This document shows, piece after piece, positions 41,810-50,392 of a stretch of DNA of 64,000 nt (its first letter is position 1; each line of letters opens with the position of its first letter). A program made the position numbers and the translations under genes. The notes under the pieces were generated by a model. It was not told where the DNA came from. It made no database searches and worked only from the letters and a program-made list of their open reading frames with translations. The DNA comes from Hymenobacter pini (lineage in GTDB: Bacteria > Bacteroidota > Bacteroidia > Cytophagales > Hymenobacteraceae): assembly GCF_020421205.1 (NCBI RefSeq), contig NZ_JAIZZH010000006.1:1-64000 (forward strand), in the 5' to 3' direction.

Positions 41810-43192
41810 ATGCGCATATTCTCAATACTGTTTGCCGCCGAGTGGCGTCACTTCCGGGCCGCTAAAGGGCTGGTATTGCTCTGCAGCCTGCTGCTGGCCA
41901 CCGGCCTCTACGGCATCTACTACGGCACCACCGAAATAGCCCGGCAGCGCCAGCAGCTGGCCGCGCTGCCCGAGCTGACCCGCCGCAACGTGGCGGAAAT
42001 GAAGGAGAAGTTTCCCGGCCCGGCCGACGCCGGCGACATCGGCTATTTTCACTCCACCTTCGCCGTCCACCACCCCGATGCGTGGGCGGCCCTCTCCCTA
42101 GGCTTGCGCGACGTGAACCCCAGCTACGTGAAGCTGCGCCTGCTGGGCCTGCAAAACCAGCTCTACGCCACCGATAATACCAACCCCCTGAAGCTGCTCA
42201 GCGGCAACTTCGACCTGGCCTTTGTGCTGGTGTATTTGCTGCCGCTGCTCATCATTGCCCTGAGCTTCAACTTGCTATCCAGTGAGCGGGAAGAAGGCAT
42301 TTTGCCCCTGCTACTGGCCCAGCCCATCCGGCCGGCCACGGTTATCGGGGCCAAGCTCGCCTTTCGGATGGCCCTGGTGTTCGGGCTGGTGGGGCTGCTG
42401 TCGGGGGTGGGGATGGTGTGGGCCGGGGTACCGCCGGATGGCCGCGTGCTGAGCTGGCTGGCGCTGAGCACCCTGTATTGTTTGTTCTGGTTTGGGGTGG
42501 TGCTGGTGGTCACGGCTTTGCAGCGCACTTCGGCGGTGAATGCCGTGGCCTTGCTGGGCGTGTGGCTTTTGCTGGTGGTGCTGGTGCCCAGCCTGCTGAG
42601 CCTGGGCGTAGCCGCGGCCCGTCCGTTGCCCCAGGGCATCGAGCTGACCATCAGGCAGCGCGAGGAAATCCACGGGGGCTGGGACCGGCCCAAAATGGAA
42701 ACCATGAGCCGCTTCTTCGCCCTCTACCCGCAGTTCCGCGACACGGCCACCATCCGGGAGCGGTTTGTGTGGCGCTGGTACTACGCCTTCCAGCACCTCG
42801 GCGACCTGGCCGTGGCCCCGCAGGCGGCCGCCTACGCCACCGGTTTGCAGGCGCGCCACAACCTGGCCGAAAGCTTCAACCTGTTGTCCCCGGCCGTCAA
42901 CGCCCAAACCAGCTTCAACGCCCTGGCCGGCTCCGACCTGCCCACTCACCTGGCGTTCCAGCGCAGCGCCACCCGCTACCACGATGCGCTGCGGGCCTTC
43001 TACTACCCGTTCCTGTTCCGCAGAGTCGCCTTCACCCACGCCGATTTTGCCCGGGAGCCCCAGCATTCCTTTACCAGCCAACCCGAACTGGCCACCGCCC
43101 AACGCGGCTTGCTGAAGCTGCTGCTGAGCGTGGTAGCGGTATTCGGGCTGGGTCTGGCGCTGCTGGGGGTGCGCCCGGTGCTGCCGCGCTAG
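41810..43192 (+). CDS. ABC-2/DUF3526-type permease 2
   Basis: A 460-residue paralogue of the previous permease with the same layout: N-terminal helix at about 17-36, NLLSSEREEGILPLLLAQPI coupling motif, central helices at about 135-275 and a C-terminal helix (LLSVVAVFGLGLALLGV). The two permeases probably form a heterodimer driven by the upstream ATPase. A hairpin follows the stop. Confidence 0.87.
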   Translation: MRIFSILFAAEWRHFRAAKGLVLLCSLLLATGLYGIYYGTTEIARQRQQLAALPELTRRNVAEMKEKFPGPADAGDIGYFHSTFAVHHPDAWAALSLGLRDVNPSYVKLRLLGLQNQLYATDNTNPLKLLSGNFDLAFVLVYLLPLLIIALSFNLLSSEREEGILPLLLAQPIRPATVIGAKLAFRMALVFGLVGLLSGVGMVWAGVPPDGRVLSWLALSTLYCLFWFGVVLVVTALQRTSAVNAVALLGVWLLLVVLVPSLLSLGVAAARPLPQGIELTIRQREEIHGGWDRPKMETMSRFFALYPQFRDTATIRERFVWRWYYAFQHLGDLAVAPQAAAYATGLQARHNLAESFNLLSPAVNAQTSFNALAGSDLPTHLAFQRSATRYHDALRAFYYPFLFRRVAFTHADFAREPQHSFTSQPELATAQRGLLKLLLSVVAVFGLGLALLGVRPVLPR

Positions 43193-43228
43193 GGCCGAAA
43201 GGTTTGACAAGGAATAAACCTTTCGGCC
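43193..43228 (+). terminator. Hairpin after the ABC permease genes
   Basis: A 13-bp perfect stem GGCCGAAAGGTTT (43193-43205) with AAACCTTTCGGCC (43216-43228), loop 10 nt, followed by TTAAAA, 23 nt before the next ATG. Partial termination or processing within an operon is likely. Confidence 0.55.
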
Positions 43229-43251
43229 TTAAAACGGCTTATTCCGGCAGT

Positions 43252-44334
43252 ATGAAGAACTACCTGCTGGCTATCTTTTTGCTGTTTGCGGCGGCGGGCT
43301 GCGCGCTGAAGCCGACCAACAAGTACGACGTGTTCACGGAGCGGGCCCAGCTGCCGCAGGAGGAAGCCGTGCACAAGCAGAATTCCCTGGAGTGGTGGTA
43401 CTTCACCGGCCACCTGCGCGACGTGAAAACCGGTGAGCAGTTCGGGGTGGAGTACGTGTTTTTCCATTTCAACCTGAACGGCAAGCGGGATTGGCAGATG
43501 GTCAACTTCGCCCTCACCGATCCGCAAGCCCGGCAGTTCCACTACGACTACAAGGTGGAGCGCCTGCCGCAATTGCTGGAGCCACAGCTACCCATCAGCC
43601 TGCAGACCAAGAAGAAGGATCAAACCTGGACCCTGGACGGGCAGGAAGGTCGCTACCACTTGCAGGGCCGCATGGCCGCCCGCCAGGGCCACGCCCTCGA
43701 CCTGCGTACCACCCCCGCCAAGCCCGTGCTGCTGCACAGCAGCACCGGCTACGAAAACTACGGCGACGTGGCCAAAGCCGGCTATTACAGCTACCCCCGC
43801 CTCACAGCTTCCGGCACGCTGGAAGTGAACGGCCAGGTGCACGAGGTGGAAGGTGAGTTATGGTACGACCGGCAATGGAACTGCAACAGCGTCACCAACA
43901 AAGGCATCGGCTGGGACTGGTTTTCCCTGCAGCTGAACGAACCCGCACCCGGCGCCGCAGCGCCCACCCGCCACGATATTATGACGTACCTACTGTTCGA
44001 CCGAAACTCCGACCGGAGCGTGAGCGGCGGCACCTACAGCGCCCCCACCCAGAACGTAGACCTCAAAGCCCAGGATTTCCAGCTCGAAGTTCTCGACTAT
44101 TGGACCAGCCCGCATTCTAAACTGCGCTACCCCAGCAAGTGGCGCCTACGCATCCCCAGCCAGGAGTACGACCTCACCATCACCCCGCTGGTAGCCGACC
44201 AGGAGCTGACGCTCAAGCTCTTCGCGGGCATCAAGATGCACTACTGGGAAGGCATGTGCCGGGTAGAAGGCACCCACCACGGCCGCCCCGTGCAGGGCAA
44301 CAGCTACGTAGAGCTAACCAACCGGGGCAAGTAG
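43252..44334 (+). CDS. CrtC/AttH-type lipocalin-like lipoprotein
   Basis: A 360-residue lipoprotein; start MKNYLLAIFLLFAAAGC with a lipobox ending at Cys17. The mature part has the carotenoid-1,2-hydratase/hydroxyneurosporene-synthase pattern: QNSLEWWYFTGHL, GVEYVFFHFN, ELWYDRQWN, GWDWFSLQL and a C-terminal KMHYWEGMCRVEG. Two lipocalin-like barrels are expected. Most such bacterial lipoproteins do not make carotenoids, and the ligand is unknown. Its position after a DUF3526 ABC exporter is reminiscent of AttH encoded with ABC transporters. The end overlaps a small hairpin shared with the convergent kinase gene. Confidence 0.85.
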   Translation: MKNYLLAIFLLFAAAGCALKPTNKYDVFTERAQLPQEEAVHKQNSLEWWYFTGHLRDVKTGEQFGVEYVFFHFNLNGKRDWQMVNFALTDPQARQFHYDYKVERLPQLLEPQLPISLQTKKKDQTWTLDGQEGRYHLQGRMAARQGHALDLRTTPAKPVLLHSSTGYENYGDVAKAGYYSYPRLTASGTLEVNGQVHEVEGELWYDRQWNCNSVTNKGIGWDWFSLQLNEPAPGAAAPTRHDIMTYLLFDRNSDRSVSGGTYSAPTQNVDLKAQDFQLEVLDYWTSPHSKLRYPSKWRLRIPSQEYDLTITPLVADQELTLKLFAGIKMHYWEGMCRVEGTHHGRPVQGNSYVELTNRGK

Positions 44335-44357
44335 CGCGTAGCTCCGCTTCGCGCTAC
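44331..44357. terminator. Small hairpin spanning the stops of two convergent genes
   Basis: GTAGCGCG (44331-44338) pairs with CGCGCTAC (44350-44357). The left arm contains the TAG of the lipoprotein gene and the right arm begins the stop of the kinase gene. No U-tract. Confidence 0.4.
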
Positions 44358-45550
44358 TACCCGTTCAGAATTACCCGGAAGGTGGTGCCGCGGCCTACTT
44401 CGCTCCATTTCACGAAAAGCTTACCCTTGTGGTAGTTTTCGATGATGCGCTTGGCCAGAGCTAGGCCCAGGCCCCACCCCCGCTTTTTGGTGGTGAAGCC
44501 CGGCTGAAACACCCGCTCCATTTTGCTCTTGGAAATGCCCTTGCCGGTATCCGTTATATCAATGGCAATCTGCGACTTGTTGCGGATGGGGCGGCGCAGG
44601 TGAATGGTAATGCTGCCCTTGCCGTCCATGGCGTCCACCGCGTTTTTGCAGATGTTTTCAATCACCCAGTCGAACAGCGGAATGTTCACCTGGGCGGGCG
44701 TATCGGTAGGCAGGTCGGTTTTCACCTCGAAGGTTACTTTCCGGGAAACCCGGCTTTGCAGGTAGGCAATGGCATTCTGGGTTACCCGCAGGATATTTTC
44801 GTCCTTGAGCACCGGCACCGAACCAATGTTGCTGAACCGCTCGGTAATGATTTCCAGCCGCCGGATGTCCTTGCCCAGCTCCTCCACAATGGGCTCGTCC
44901 CGGAACCGCTCCGACTCCCGCAGGTAGGCCTGCCAGCCCACTAGGCTGCTGAGCGGCGTACCTAGCTGGTGGGCCGTTTCCTTGGCCAGGCCCACCCACA
45001 CGCGGTTCTGCTCGGCCCGGCGGGAGTAGCTGAAGGCGAAGTAAGCAATAACCCCCAGGCACCCGATAATGGCCAGCTGCACCAACGGGTACAGCCGCAG
45101 CTGCGTAAGCAAATCCGACTCCTTATAATAGATGTAGTTGCGTAGCCCGGCCCCGATTTCGATGATGATGGGCGGGTGCTGTTCCTTCATCAGCTCAATT
45201 TCCTTGCGCAGCAGCTTAATGGAGGCTTGCTCGGAGGCGCCCTTGGGCACGTTCACATTGCGGGCATCCACAATATTGCCCTCCCCATCCGTCACAATTA
45301 CCGGAATAGTAGTGTTGGCCCCGATAATCTCATCCATCAGAAACGACAGATTGGAGGTTTCCTCGGTGTTGATGATGTAGCGCTGGGTTTTGGCGTACAG
45401 GTCAATCTGCTCCTGTTCCCGCTCCGAGAGGCGCTGTACCAGCACGTTGGTGTAGATAACGGTGGCCGCCCCAATCAGCAGGGCCACGGCCACAATAACG
45501 AGCTTGATGCGGGACTTTTGGTCGTAGATGGGAATGGGCAGCACGGGCAC
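44357..45550 (-). CDS. Orphan sensor histidine kinase
   Basis: A 397-residue kinase. A transmembrane helix lies at about 15-38, a periplasmic sensor at about 40-155 (IGANTTIPVIVTDGEGNIV) and a second helix at about 157-177. The H-box is KETAHQLGTPLSSL (phospho-His about 195) and the HATPase domain has N-box IENICKNAVDAM and G-boxes DTGKGI and GWGLGLALAKRII. No response regulator is adjacent; this conserved kinase type usually stands alone. It is divergent from hemA. Confidence 0.9.
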   Translation of the reverse strand: MPVLPIPIYDQKSRIKLVIVAVALLIGAATVIYTNVLVQRLSEREQEQIDLYAKTQRYIINTEETSNLSFLMDEIIGANTTIPVIVTDGEGNIVDARNVNVPKGASEQASIKLLRKEIELMKEQHPPIIIEIGAGLRNYIYYKESDLLTQLRLYPLVQLAIIGCLGVIAYFAFSYSRRAEQNRVWVGLAKETAHQLGTPLSSLVGWQAYLRESERFRDEPIVEELGKDIRRLEIITERFSNIGSVPVLKDENILRVTQNAIAYLQSRVSRKVTFEVKTDLPTDTPAQVNIPLFDWVIENICKNAVDAMDGKGSITIHLRRPIRNKSQIAIDITDTGKGISKSKMERVFQPGFTTKKRGWGLGLALAKRIIENYHKGKLFVKWSEVGRGTTFRVILNG

Positions 45551-45772
45551 AAAAATTCGGAAGTCAGCAGGGCCGGATACGGCCGCCGCCCCGGCGAAGA
45601 TACGTTTCCGGCCTCCGCCAGGACCGGGCCAGCAACGCCGGCCGAATGATTTTCGTCAGTTTCAGCCGGAATAATCGTGTATTAGCCGGTTTAAACCCGG
45701 TTTCTGTCCCAATTTCGGCTACCTCCGAACCCCAAGCACGTTCCAGCTGTTTTTACCTAGCAATTTGTAACG

Positions 45773-45780
45773 TATTTTTG
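45773..45780 (+). promoter_or_regulatory. TATTTTTG -7 element upstream of hemA
   Basis: A TAnnTTTG match 28 nt before the hemA start. The -33 region is only T-rich (GTTTTTACC). Partial match. Confidence 0.35.
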
Positions 45781-45808
45781 CCCCCTGATTTCCGCACTAG
45801 CAACCGCT

Positions 45809-47080
45809 ATGCTTCAACCTTTCAAGGCCCTAAGTCTGTCCTTCAAAAAAGCTCCCCTCGAAATACGGGAGCTGATTGCCCTGGATGAGGCTGCCTGCCG
45901 GCGTTTCCTGCACACCTTGCACCACGAGCTGGGCCTCTCCGACCTGCTGGTGCTCAGTACCTGTAACCGCACGGAGGTCTATTACTCCGCCGACCGAGAC
46001 CAGAGCCCGGCCATCATCGAAGCCCTGGGTCAGTTGAAAAACCTGCCCGAGGTAACCGAATACTTCCCGTACTTCGATGTACTGGACGACCAGACGGAAG
46101 CCGTGCGCCACCTGTTTGAAGTGGCCATGGGCCTTGATGCCCAGGTAGTGGGCGACCTGCAGATTAGCAACCAGGTAAAACAGGCCTACCAATGGTCGGC
46201 CGATGAGGACGCCGCTGGCCCTTTCCTGCACCGCTTGCTGCACACGGTGTTCTTCACCAACAAGCGCGTACAACAGGAAACCTCCTTCCGCGACGGCGCC
46301 GCTTCTACCTCTTACGCCGCGCTGGAGTTGGTGGAGGAACTCACCGCCGACGTAGCCAACCCGCGCGTGCTGGTAGTAGGCCTGGGCGAAATCGGGGCCG
46401 ACGTTTGCCGCCACCTCGGCGACAGCAAGGTGTTCAGCGACGTAACTATTTGCAACCGCACCCGCTCTAAGGCCGATGAACTGGCCGAGGAATGTGGCCT
46501 GCAGGTACTGGATTTCGAGAACCTGGTGCAGGGCATGAAGGACGCTGATGTCATCATCAGCAGCATCTCCCGCCAAGACCCGTTCTTCACCCGCGACATG
46601 GTGGAGCGGCTGGAGGTGCTGAGCTACAAGTTCTTTATCGACCTTTCCGTGCCGCGCAGCATTGCCACCGATGTGGAGCAGGTGCCCGGCGTGCTGATCT
46701 ACAACATCGACGCCATTCAGAGTAAAGCTTCGGCGGCGTTGGAGCGCCGCTTAGCCGCCGTGCCGCAGGTGCGCGCCATCATCGAGGAAAGTATGGTGGG
46801 CCTGCAGGACTGGAGCAAGGAAATGCTGGTGTCGCCCACCATTCAGAAGCTGAAGAATGCCCTGGAGCAGATTCGGCTGGAAGAAATGGACCGCTACCAG
46901 AAGAAGATGAGCCCCGAGGAAATCAAGCGCATGGACGACATTACCCGCTCCCTGATGCAGAAAATCCTCAAGCAGCCGGTGCTGCAGCTGAAAGCCGCCT
47001 GCAAGCGCGGCGAGGCCGATCAGCTCATCGACGTACTCACCGACTTATTCGATTTGGAGCGCCAGCCCAACGTGGCGTAA
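45809..47080 (+). CDS. hemA: Glutamyl-tRNA reductase
   Basis: A 423-residue NADPH enzyme making glutamate-1-semialdehyde, the first step of tetrapyrrole synthesis. Catalytic Cys52 is in LSTCNRTEVYY. MGLDAQVVGDLQISNQVK, the NADPH loop VVGLGEIGADVCRHL and the dimerisation helix near the C-terminus (EEIKRMDDITRSLMQKIL) are all present. Normal length. It is not followed by other hem genes; a 52-bp palindrome ends the transcript. Confidence 0.95.
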   Translation: MLQPFKALSLSFKKAPLEIRELIALDEAACRRFLHTLHHELGLSDLLVLSTCNRTEVYYSADRDQSPAIIEALGQLKNLPEVTEYFPYFDVLDDQTEAVRHLFEVAMGLDAQVVGDLQISNQVKQAYQWSADEDAAGPFLHRLLHTVFFTNKRVQQETSFRDGAASTSYAALELVEELTADVANPRVLVVGLGEIGADVCRHLGDSKVFSDVTICNRTRSKADELAEECGLQVLDFENLVQGMKDADVIISSISRQDPFFTRDMVERLEVLSYKFFIDLSVPRSIATDVEQVPGVLIYNIDAIQSKASAALERRLAAVPQVRAIIEESMVGLQDWSKEMLVSPTIQKLKNALEQIRLEEMDRYQKKMSPEEIKRMDDITRSLMQKILKQPVLQLKAACKRGEADQLIDVLTDLFDLERQPNVA

Positions 47081-47096
47081 CCATTCACTTCTGATA

Positions 47097-47148
47097 CAGA
47101 AAAGCCGAAGCCCGATCCTACTAGTAGGATCGGGCTTCGGCTTTTCTG
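47097..47148. terminator. 52-bp perfect palindrome, bidirectional terminator
   Basis: A perfect palindrome centred on CTAG (arm CAGAAAAGCCGAAGCCCGAT, then CCTA) lies between convergent hemA and the ArsR-type gene. On both strands the arm ends in GGCTTTTCTG, giving a U-rich tail. Confidence 0.75.
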
Positions 47149-47179
47149 AGCTATGGCGCTGGTGAAGGCCGCGCAGCTA

Positions 47180-47488
47180 TTAAATCGTGTCGCAGCAGTC
47201 CTCCAGTGAGTCAATGACGTCGAGAAGTTTGGGGATGGACAGGGAGTAGTAGATTTTGGTACCCACTTTGAACGACGACAGAATGCCCCGGTCTTTCAGC
47301 GTGATAAGGTGCTGGGAAGCAATGGCTTGTGGCAAATCCAGAGAACGGTAAATTTCCGTGACGGTCATTTTTTCCTCCTTGCCCAGCAGGTCCACAATGG
47401 CCAGCCGCTTGGGGTGGGCCAGCACTTTCAGCATAGCGGCGGCCTTATCTACTTTTTTGGATTCTACTCGGGAAAGCAAAGGTTTCAT
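47180..47488 (-). CDS. ArsR-family winged-helix regulator
   Basis: A 102-residue repressor-type protein. The ArsR/SmtB core runs from about 15 to 90: MLKVLAHPKRLAIVDLLGKEEKM (in outline), TVTEIYRSLDLPQAIASQHLITLKDRGIL as helix-turn-helix, and a beta hairpin SFKVGTKIYYSLS. A CysCys pair occurs in the C-terminus (LEDCCDTI), which might bind metal or sense redox, but the classic CVCD motif is absent. No partner gene is adjacent. Confidence 0.9.
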   Translation of the reverse strand: MKPLLSRVESKKVDKAAAMLKVLAHPKRLAIVDLLGKEEKMTVTEIYRSLDLPQAIASQHLITLKDRGILSSFKVGTKIYYSLSIPKLLDVIDSLEDCCDTI

Positions 47489-47833
47489 ATGTCGTTACAA
47501 CGGTGGTGGTACCAGTGGGTGGATATGCAGGAATATGGGTAATACGATATTCGAACCCCGCAAAGTTCCTCCCAACGTACCAGGGGCAAAAAAAAGTTAT
47601 AAAAGTGCCGAAATTGTACCCGCAGGCCCTCTTACGGCTCTCGGTTACCTACAGACGAGCCTGGACCGGCAAGGCTGCGCAATGGCAACATGGGGCATGA
47701 TGATTCTATTAAGCATATAATTTATTCTATACGAATTACCACTCAGCGAGGTAGCCGAATGAATGCGTCTTGGCCGCCGGGGCTGCTTACCTTTGCGGCA
47801 CTGAGTTCCACCCCACCCCATCTACTACCCCCG
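47489..47833. other. Divergent intergenic region between the ArsR-type gene and the second dehydrogenase
   Basis: A 345-bp gap. It contains an AT-rich stretch with ATTCTAT twice (about 47703 and 47724, 21 bp apart) and, for the + gene, TACCTTTG at 47788-47795. In-frame ATGs at 47690 and 47759 lie upstream of this -7 element and are therefore unlikely starts. Confidence 0.4.
47788..47795 (+). promoter_or_regulatory. TACCTTTG -7 element of the second dehydrogenase
   Basis: A TAnnTTTG match 38 nt before the ATG at 47834; TTG at 47770-47772 gives a short 15-nt spacer. It supports the 47834 start. Confidence 0.4.
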
Positions 47834-49063
47834 ATGAAAGACCTGCTGGCCAAGTTTGAGAACAAGCGCCCCGAAATTGTATTTGAATGGAAAGACGCCG
47901 AAACCGAAGCCGAGGGCTGGGTGGTAATCAACTCCTTGCGGGGCGGGGCGGCCGGCGGCGGCACCCGCATGCGCAAGGGCCTGGATAAGCGGGAGGTAGA
48001 AAGCCTGGCCAAAACCATGGAGGTGAAGTTCACCGTGTCGGGGCCGGCCATTGGCGGCGCGAAATCAGGCATCAACTTCGACCCCCAGGACCCGCGCAAA
48101 CGCGGCGTGCTAGAGCGTTGGTACAAAGCCGTTATTCCGCTGCTCAAGAACTACTACGGCACTGGCGGCGACCTGAACGTGGACGAAATTCACGACGTGA
48201 TTCCGATTACGGAGGATTACGGCCTGTGGCACCCGCAGGAGGGCATTGTGAACGGCCACTACCGCGCCACCGAGCCCCAGAAGATTCAGAAGCTAGGCCA
48301 GTTGCGCCAGGGCGTGGTGAAGGTGCTGGAAGACGCCACGTTCACGCCCGACCTGAGCCGCAAATACACCGTGGCCGACCTGATTACCGGCTACGGCGTG
48401 GCCGAGGCCGTGCGCCATTATTATGAGCTGTGGGGCGGCCGCACGGTACAAGGCAAGCGGGCCATTGTGCAGGGCTGGGGCAACGTGGGCGCGGCAGCCG
48501 CCTACTACCTGGCCAGCCAGGGCGCGCGCATCACCGGCATTATCGACCGGGCCGGCGGCCTGATCAAGGAAGATGGCTTTACGCTGGAGGAAATTCGGGA
48601 GCTGTTTCTGCGCCGCGAAGGCAACGCGCTTACGGCCGACAATCTGCTGTCGTTTGACGAGGTAAACCAGCGCATCTGGTCGTCGGGCGCTGAGATTTTC
48701 ATTCCGGCGGCGGCTTCCCGGTTGGTTACGCGCCAGCAGGTGGAGCAGCTTGTGGCGGGTGGTCTGGAGGTGATTAGCTGCGGAGCCAACGTACCGTTCC
48801 AAGACCCGGAAATCTTCTTCGGCCCCACCGGCGAGTTTGCCGACGAGCATACCAGCGTTATCCCCGATTTTATTGCCAACTGCGGCATGGCCCGGGTATT
48901 TGCCTACCTGATGGAATCCAACGCCGAAATTACCGACCAGGCCATTTTCCAGGATACCTCCCGCGTGATTCGGGCGGCCCTGGAGCGCACCCGCCACCAA
49001 AGCGACGCCACCAGTGGCATTGCCCAGAAGTCGTTTGAAATGGCGTTGCGGCAGTTGGTATAA
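47834..49063 (+). CDS. Glu/Leu/Phe/Val-family dehydrogenase with altered substrate pocket
   Basis: A 409-residue amino-acid dehydrogenase; start MKDLLAKFENKRP chosen because a promoter element lies just upstream and earlier in-frame Mets give an unlikely extension. Catalytic Lys in SGPAIGGAKSGINFDP, Asp in GTGGDLNVDE and Rossmann GWGNVGAAAAY are present. The first glycine-rich motif is GGAAGGGTRM, where glutamate dehydrogenases have GPxKGG. The Lys that binds the gamma-carboxylate is therefore missing, as in leucine dehydrogenase (GPALGGTRM). The substrate is probably not glutamate. An inverted repeat follows. Confidence 0.85.
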   Translation: MKDLLAKFENKRPEIVFEWKDAETEAEGWVVINSLRGGAAGGGTRMRKGLDKREVESLAKTMEVKFTVSGPAIGGAKSGINFDPQDPRKRGVLERWYKAVIPLLKNYYGTGGDLNVDEIHDVIPITEDYGLWHPQEGIVNGHYRATEPQKIQKLGQLRQGVVKVLEDATFTPDLSRKYTVADLITGYGVAEAVRHYYELWGGRTVQGKRAIVQGWGNVGAAAAYYLASQGARITGIIDRAGGLIKEDGFTLEEIRELFLRREGNALTADNLLSFDEVNQRIWSSGAEIFIPAAASRLVTRQQVEQLVAGGLEVISCGANVPFQDPEIFFGPTGEFADEHTSVIPDFIANCGMARVFAYLMESNAEITDQAIFQDTSRVIRAALERTRHQSDATSGIAQKSFEMALRQLV

Positions 49064-49067
49064 TCGG

Positions 49068-49146
49068 GACTCAGGGACTTGGTTGATGTTCTGCTGGTGC
49101 ACCCATGTGCTAGTGACCATCTAACCGTAAACTAAGTCCCTGAGTC
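49068..49146 (+). terminator. Inverted repeat after the second dehydrogenase
   Basis: GACTCAGGGACTT (49068-49080) pairs with AAGTCCCTGAGTC (49134-49146) around a 53-nt loop. The AAGTCCCT word recurs at about 49150. Terminator-like but with a long loop. Confidence 0.4.
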
Positions 49147-49163
49147 TCCTAAGTCCCTCATTC

Positions 49164-50273
49164 ATGACCCTTCAGGAAATCCTTAATTACCGCTTCCTGG
49201 GCAATAACGTGGCGGCGTACCTGTGGTGCGCGGGCATTTTGCTATTTGGATACATCTTCAAAACGCTGCTTTCCCGACTGCTCTCAAAGCTGGTGTTCCG
49301 GTTTATTCGCAAGCGGACCGAGGGCGTATCGGAGCAGCAGTTTCAGGCGTTGCTGATTCAGCCGCTGTCCGTGGTTATCTTCCTGATTACGGCCTACTTC
49401 GCGTTTCAGGTGCTGGATTATCCGGTGCGCAGCTCCGAGCTTGAGCATAACGAGCCCTGGGCGAAACGCTTATTATTCCGGCTGTTTCAGATGGCCGTTA
49501 TCTGGGGTATTGGCTGGGTGTGGCTGCGCATTATTGATTTTCTGGTGCTGGTGTTCCAGCGCCGCTCCGAAAGCAGCCATTCCCGCCTCAGCAACCAACT
49601 TATTCCCTTCGCCAAGGATTTACTGAAGGTGCTGGTGCTTACCATCACATTTCTGGTGATGCTAAGCAAAGTGTTTGGGGTAAACGTAACGGCCCTTATC
49701 GGCGGCCTGGGTATCGGGGGGCTGGCCGTGGCCTTCGCCGCCAAGGAAAGCCTGGAAAACCTGATTGCCTCGTTTACCATCTTCCTCGACCGGCCCTTTG
49801 CCGTGGGTGATTTGGTGGAAGTGGGCGGCGTGACGGGCACCGTGGAAAAAGTGGGCTTCCGCAGCACCCGCCTGCGCACCGCCGAGAAAAGCTACGTAAC
49901 GGTGCCCAATAAAAGCATGATTGACAAGCCGCTGGACAACCTGAGCCTGCGCACGGCCCGGCGCGTGAACTTCACCCTGGCCCTAAGCCACGCCACCACC
50001 AGCCAGCAGCTCCACCGCATTGTGCAGGAGGGCAAGCGCCTGATTGAGGACAACCCTTTAGTAACCAAAGAAGTACAGATGCAGTTCTCAGCCCTCACAC
50101 CCGCCGCCAAGGAGGTTACGGTACAGTACTTTGTGGAAACCACCAATTACGACGAGTACCTGGAGGTGAAAGAAGAGCTGAATTACCGCTTGGTGGAAAC
50201 TGTGGAGCAGGCCGGCGGCACCTTCGCCAGCACCGGCACCACCATTGTGCAGGTGAACGGCTTGCCGAGTTAA
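49164..50273 (+). CDS. MscS-type mechanosensitive ion channel
   Basis: A 369-residue inner-membrane channel. Four or five helices lie in residues 18-190. The pore helix and beta domain signature is GGLGIGGLAVAFAAKESLENLIASF (in outline), then FLDRPFAVGDLVEVGGVTGTVEKVGFRSTRLRT. The C-terminal alpha/beta domain is complete. It releases solutes on hypo-osmotic shock. Monocistronic, ending at a strong terminator. Confidence 0.93.
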   Translation: MTLQEILNYRFLGNNVAAYLWCAGILLFGYIFKTLLSRLLSKLVFRFIRKRTEGVSEQQFQALLIQPLSVVIFLITAYFAFQVLDYPVRSSELEHNEPWAKRLLFRLFQMAVIWGIGWVWLRIIDFLVLVFQRRSESSHSRLSNQLIPFAKDLLKVLVLTITFLVMLSKVFGVNVTALIGGLGIGGLAVAFAAKESLENLIASFTIFLDRPFAVGDLVEVGGVTGTVEKVGFRSTRLRTAEKSYVTVPNKSMIDKPLDNLSLRTARRVNFTLALSHATTSQQLHRIVQEGKRLIEDNPLVTKEVQMQFSALTPAAKEVTVQYFVETTNYDEYLEVKEELNYRLVETVEQAGGTFASTGTTIVQVNGLPS

Positions 50274-50299
50274 GAAACCTTACCCTGAAGCTACACACA

Positions 50300-50337
50300 A
50301 AAAGCCCCTGACGTTGCGCTGAACGTCAGGGGCTTTT
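50300..50337. terminator. Bidirectional terminator, 16-bp stem
   Basis: AAAAGCCCCTGACGTT (50300-50315) pairs with AACGTCAGGGGCTTTT (50322-50337); loop GCGCTG. It lies between convergent mscS and the TerB-like gene, with a U-run on both strands. Confidence 0.8.
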
Positions 50338-50392
50338 GCCTTTCTGTGATGTGCAGCCAGTTCGCTGTTTACACCGGCTGCGGCACTATAGT

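Noticed and set aside
47097-47148. Palindrome considered as an operator for the ArsR-type gene
   Set aside because: It lies downstream of the ArsR gene between convergent stops and ends in U-rich tails, so a bidirectional terminator is the better reading.
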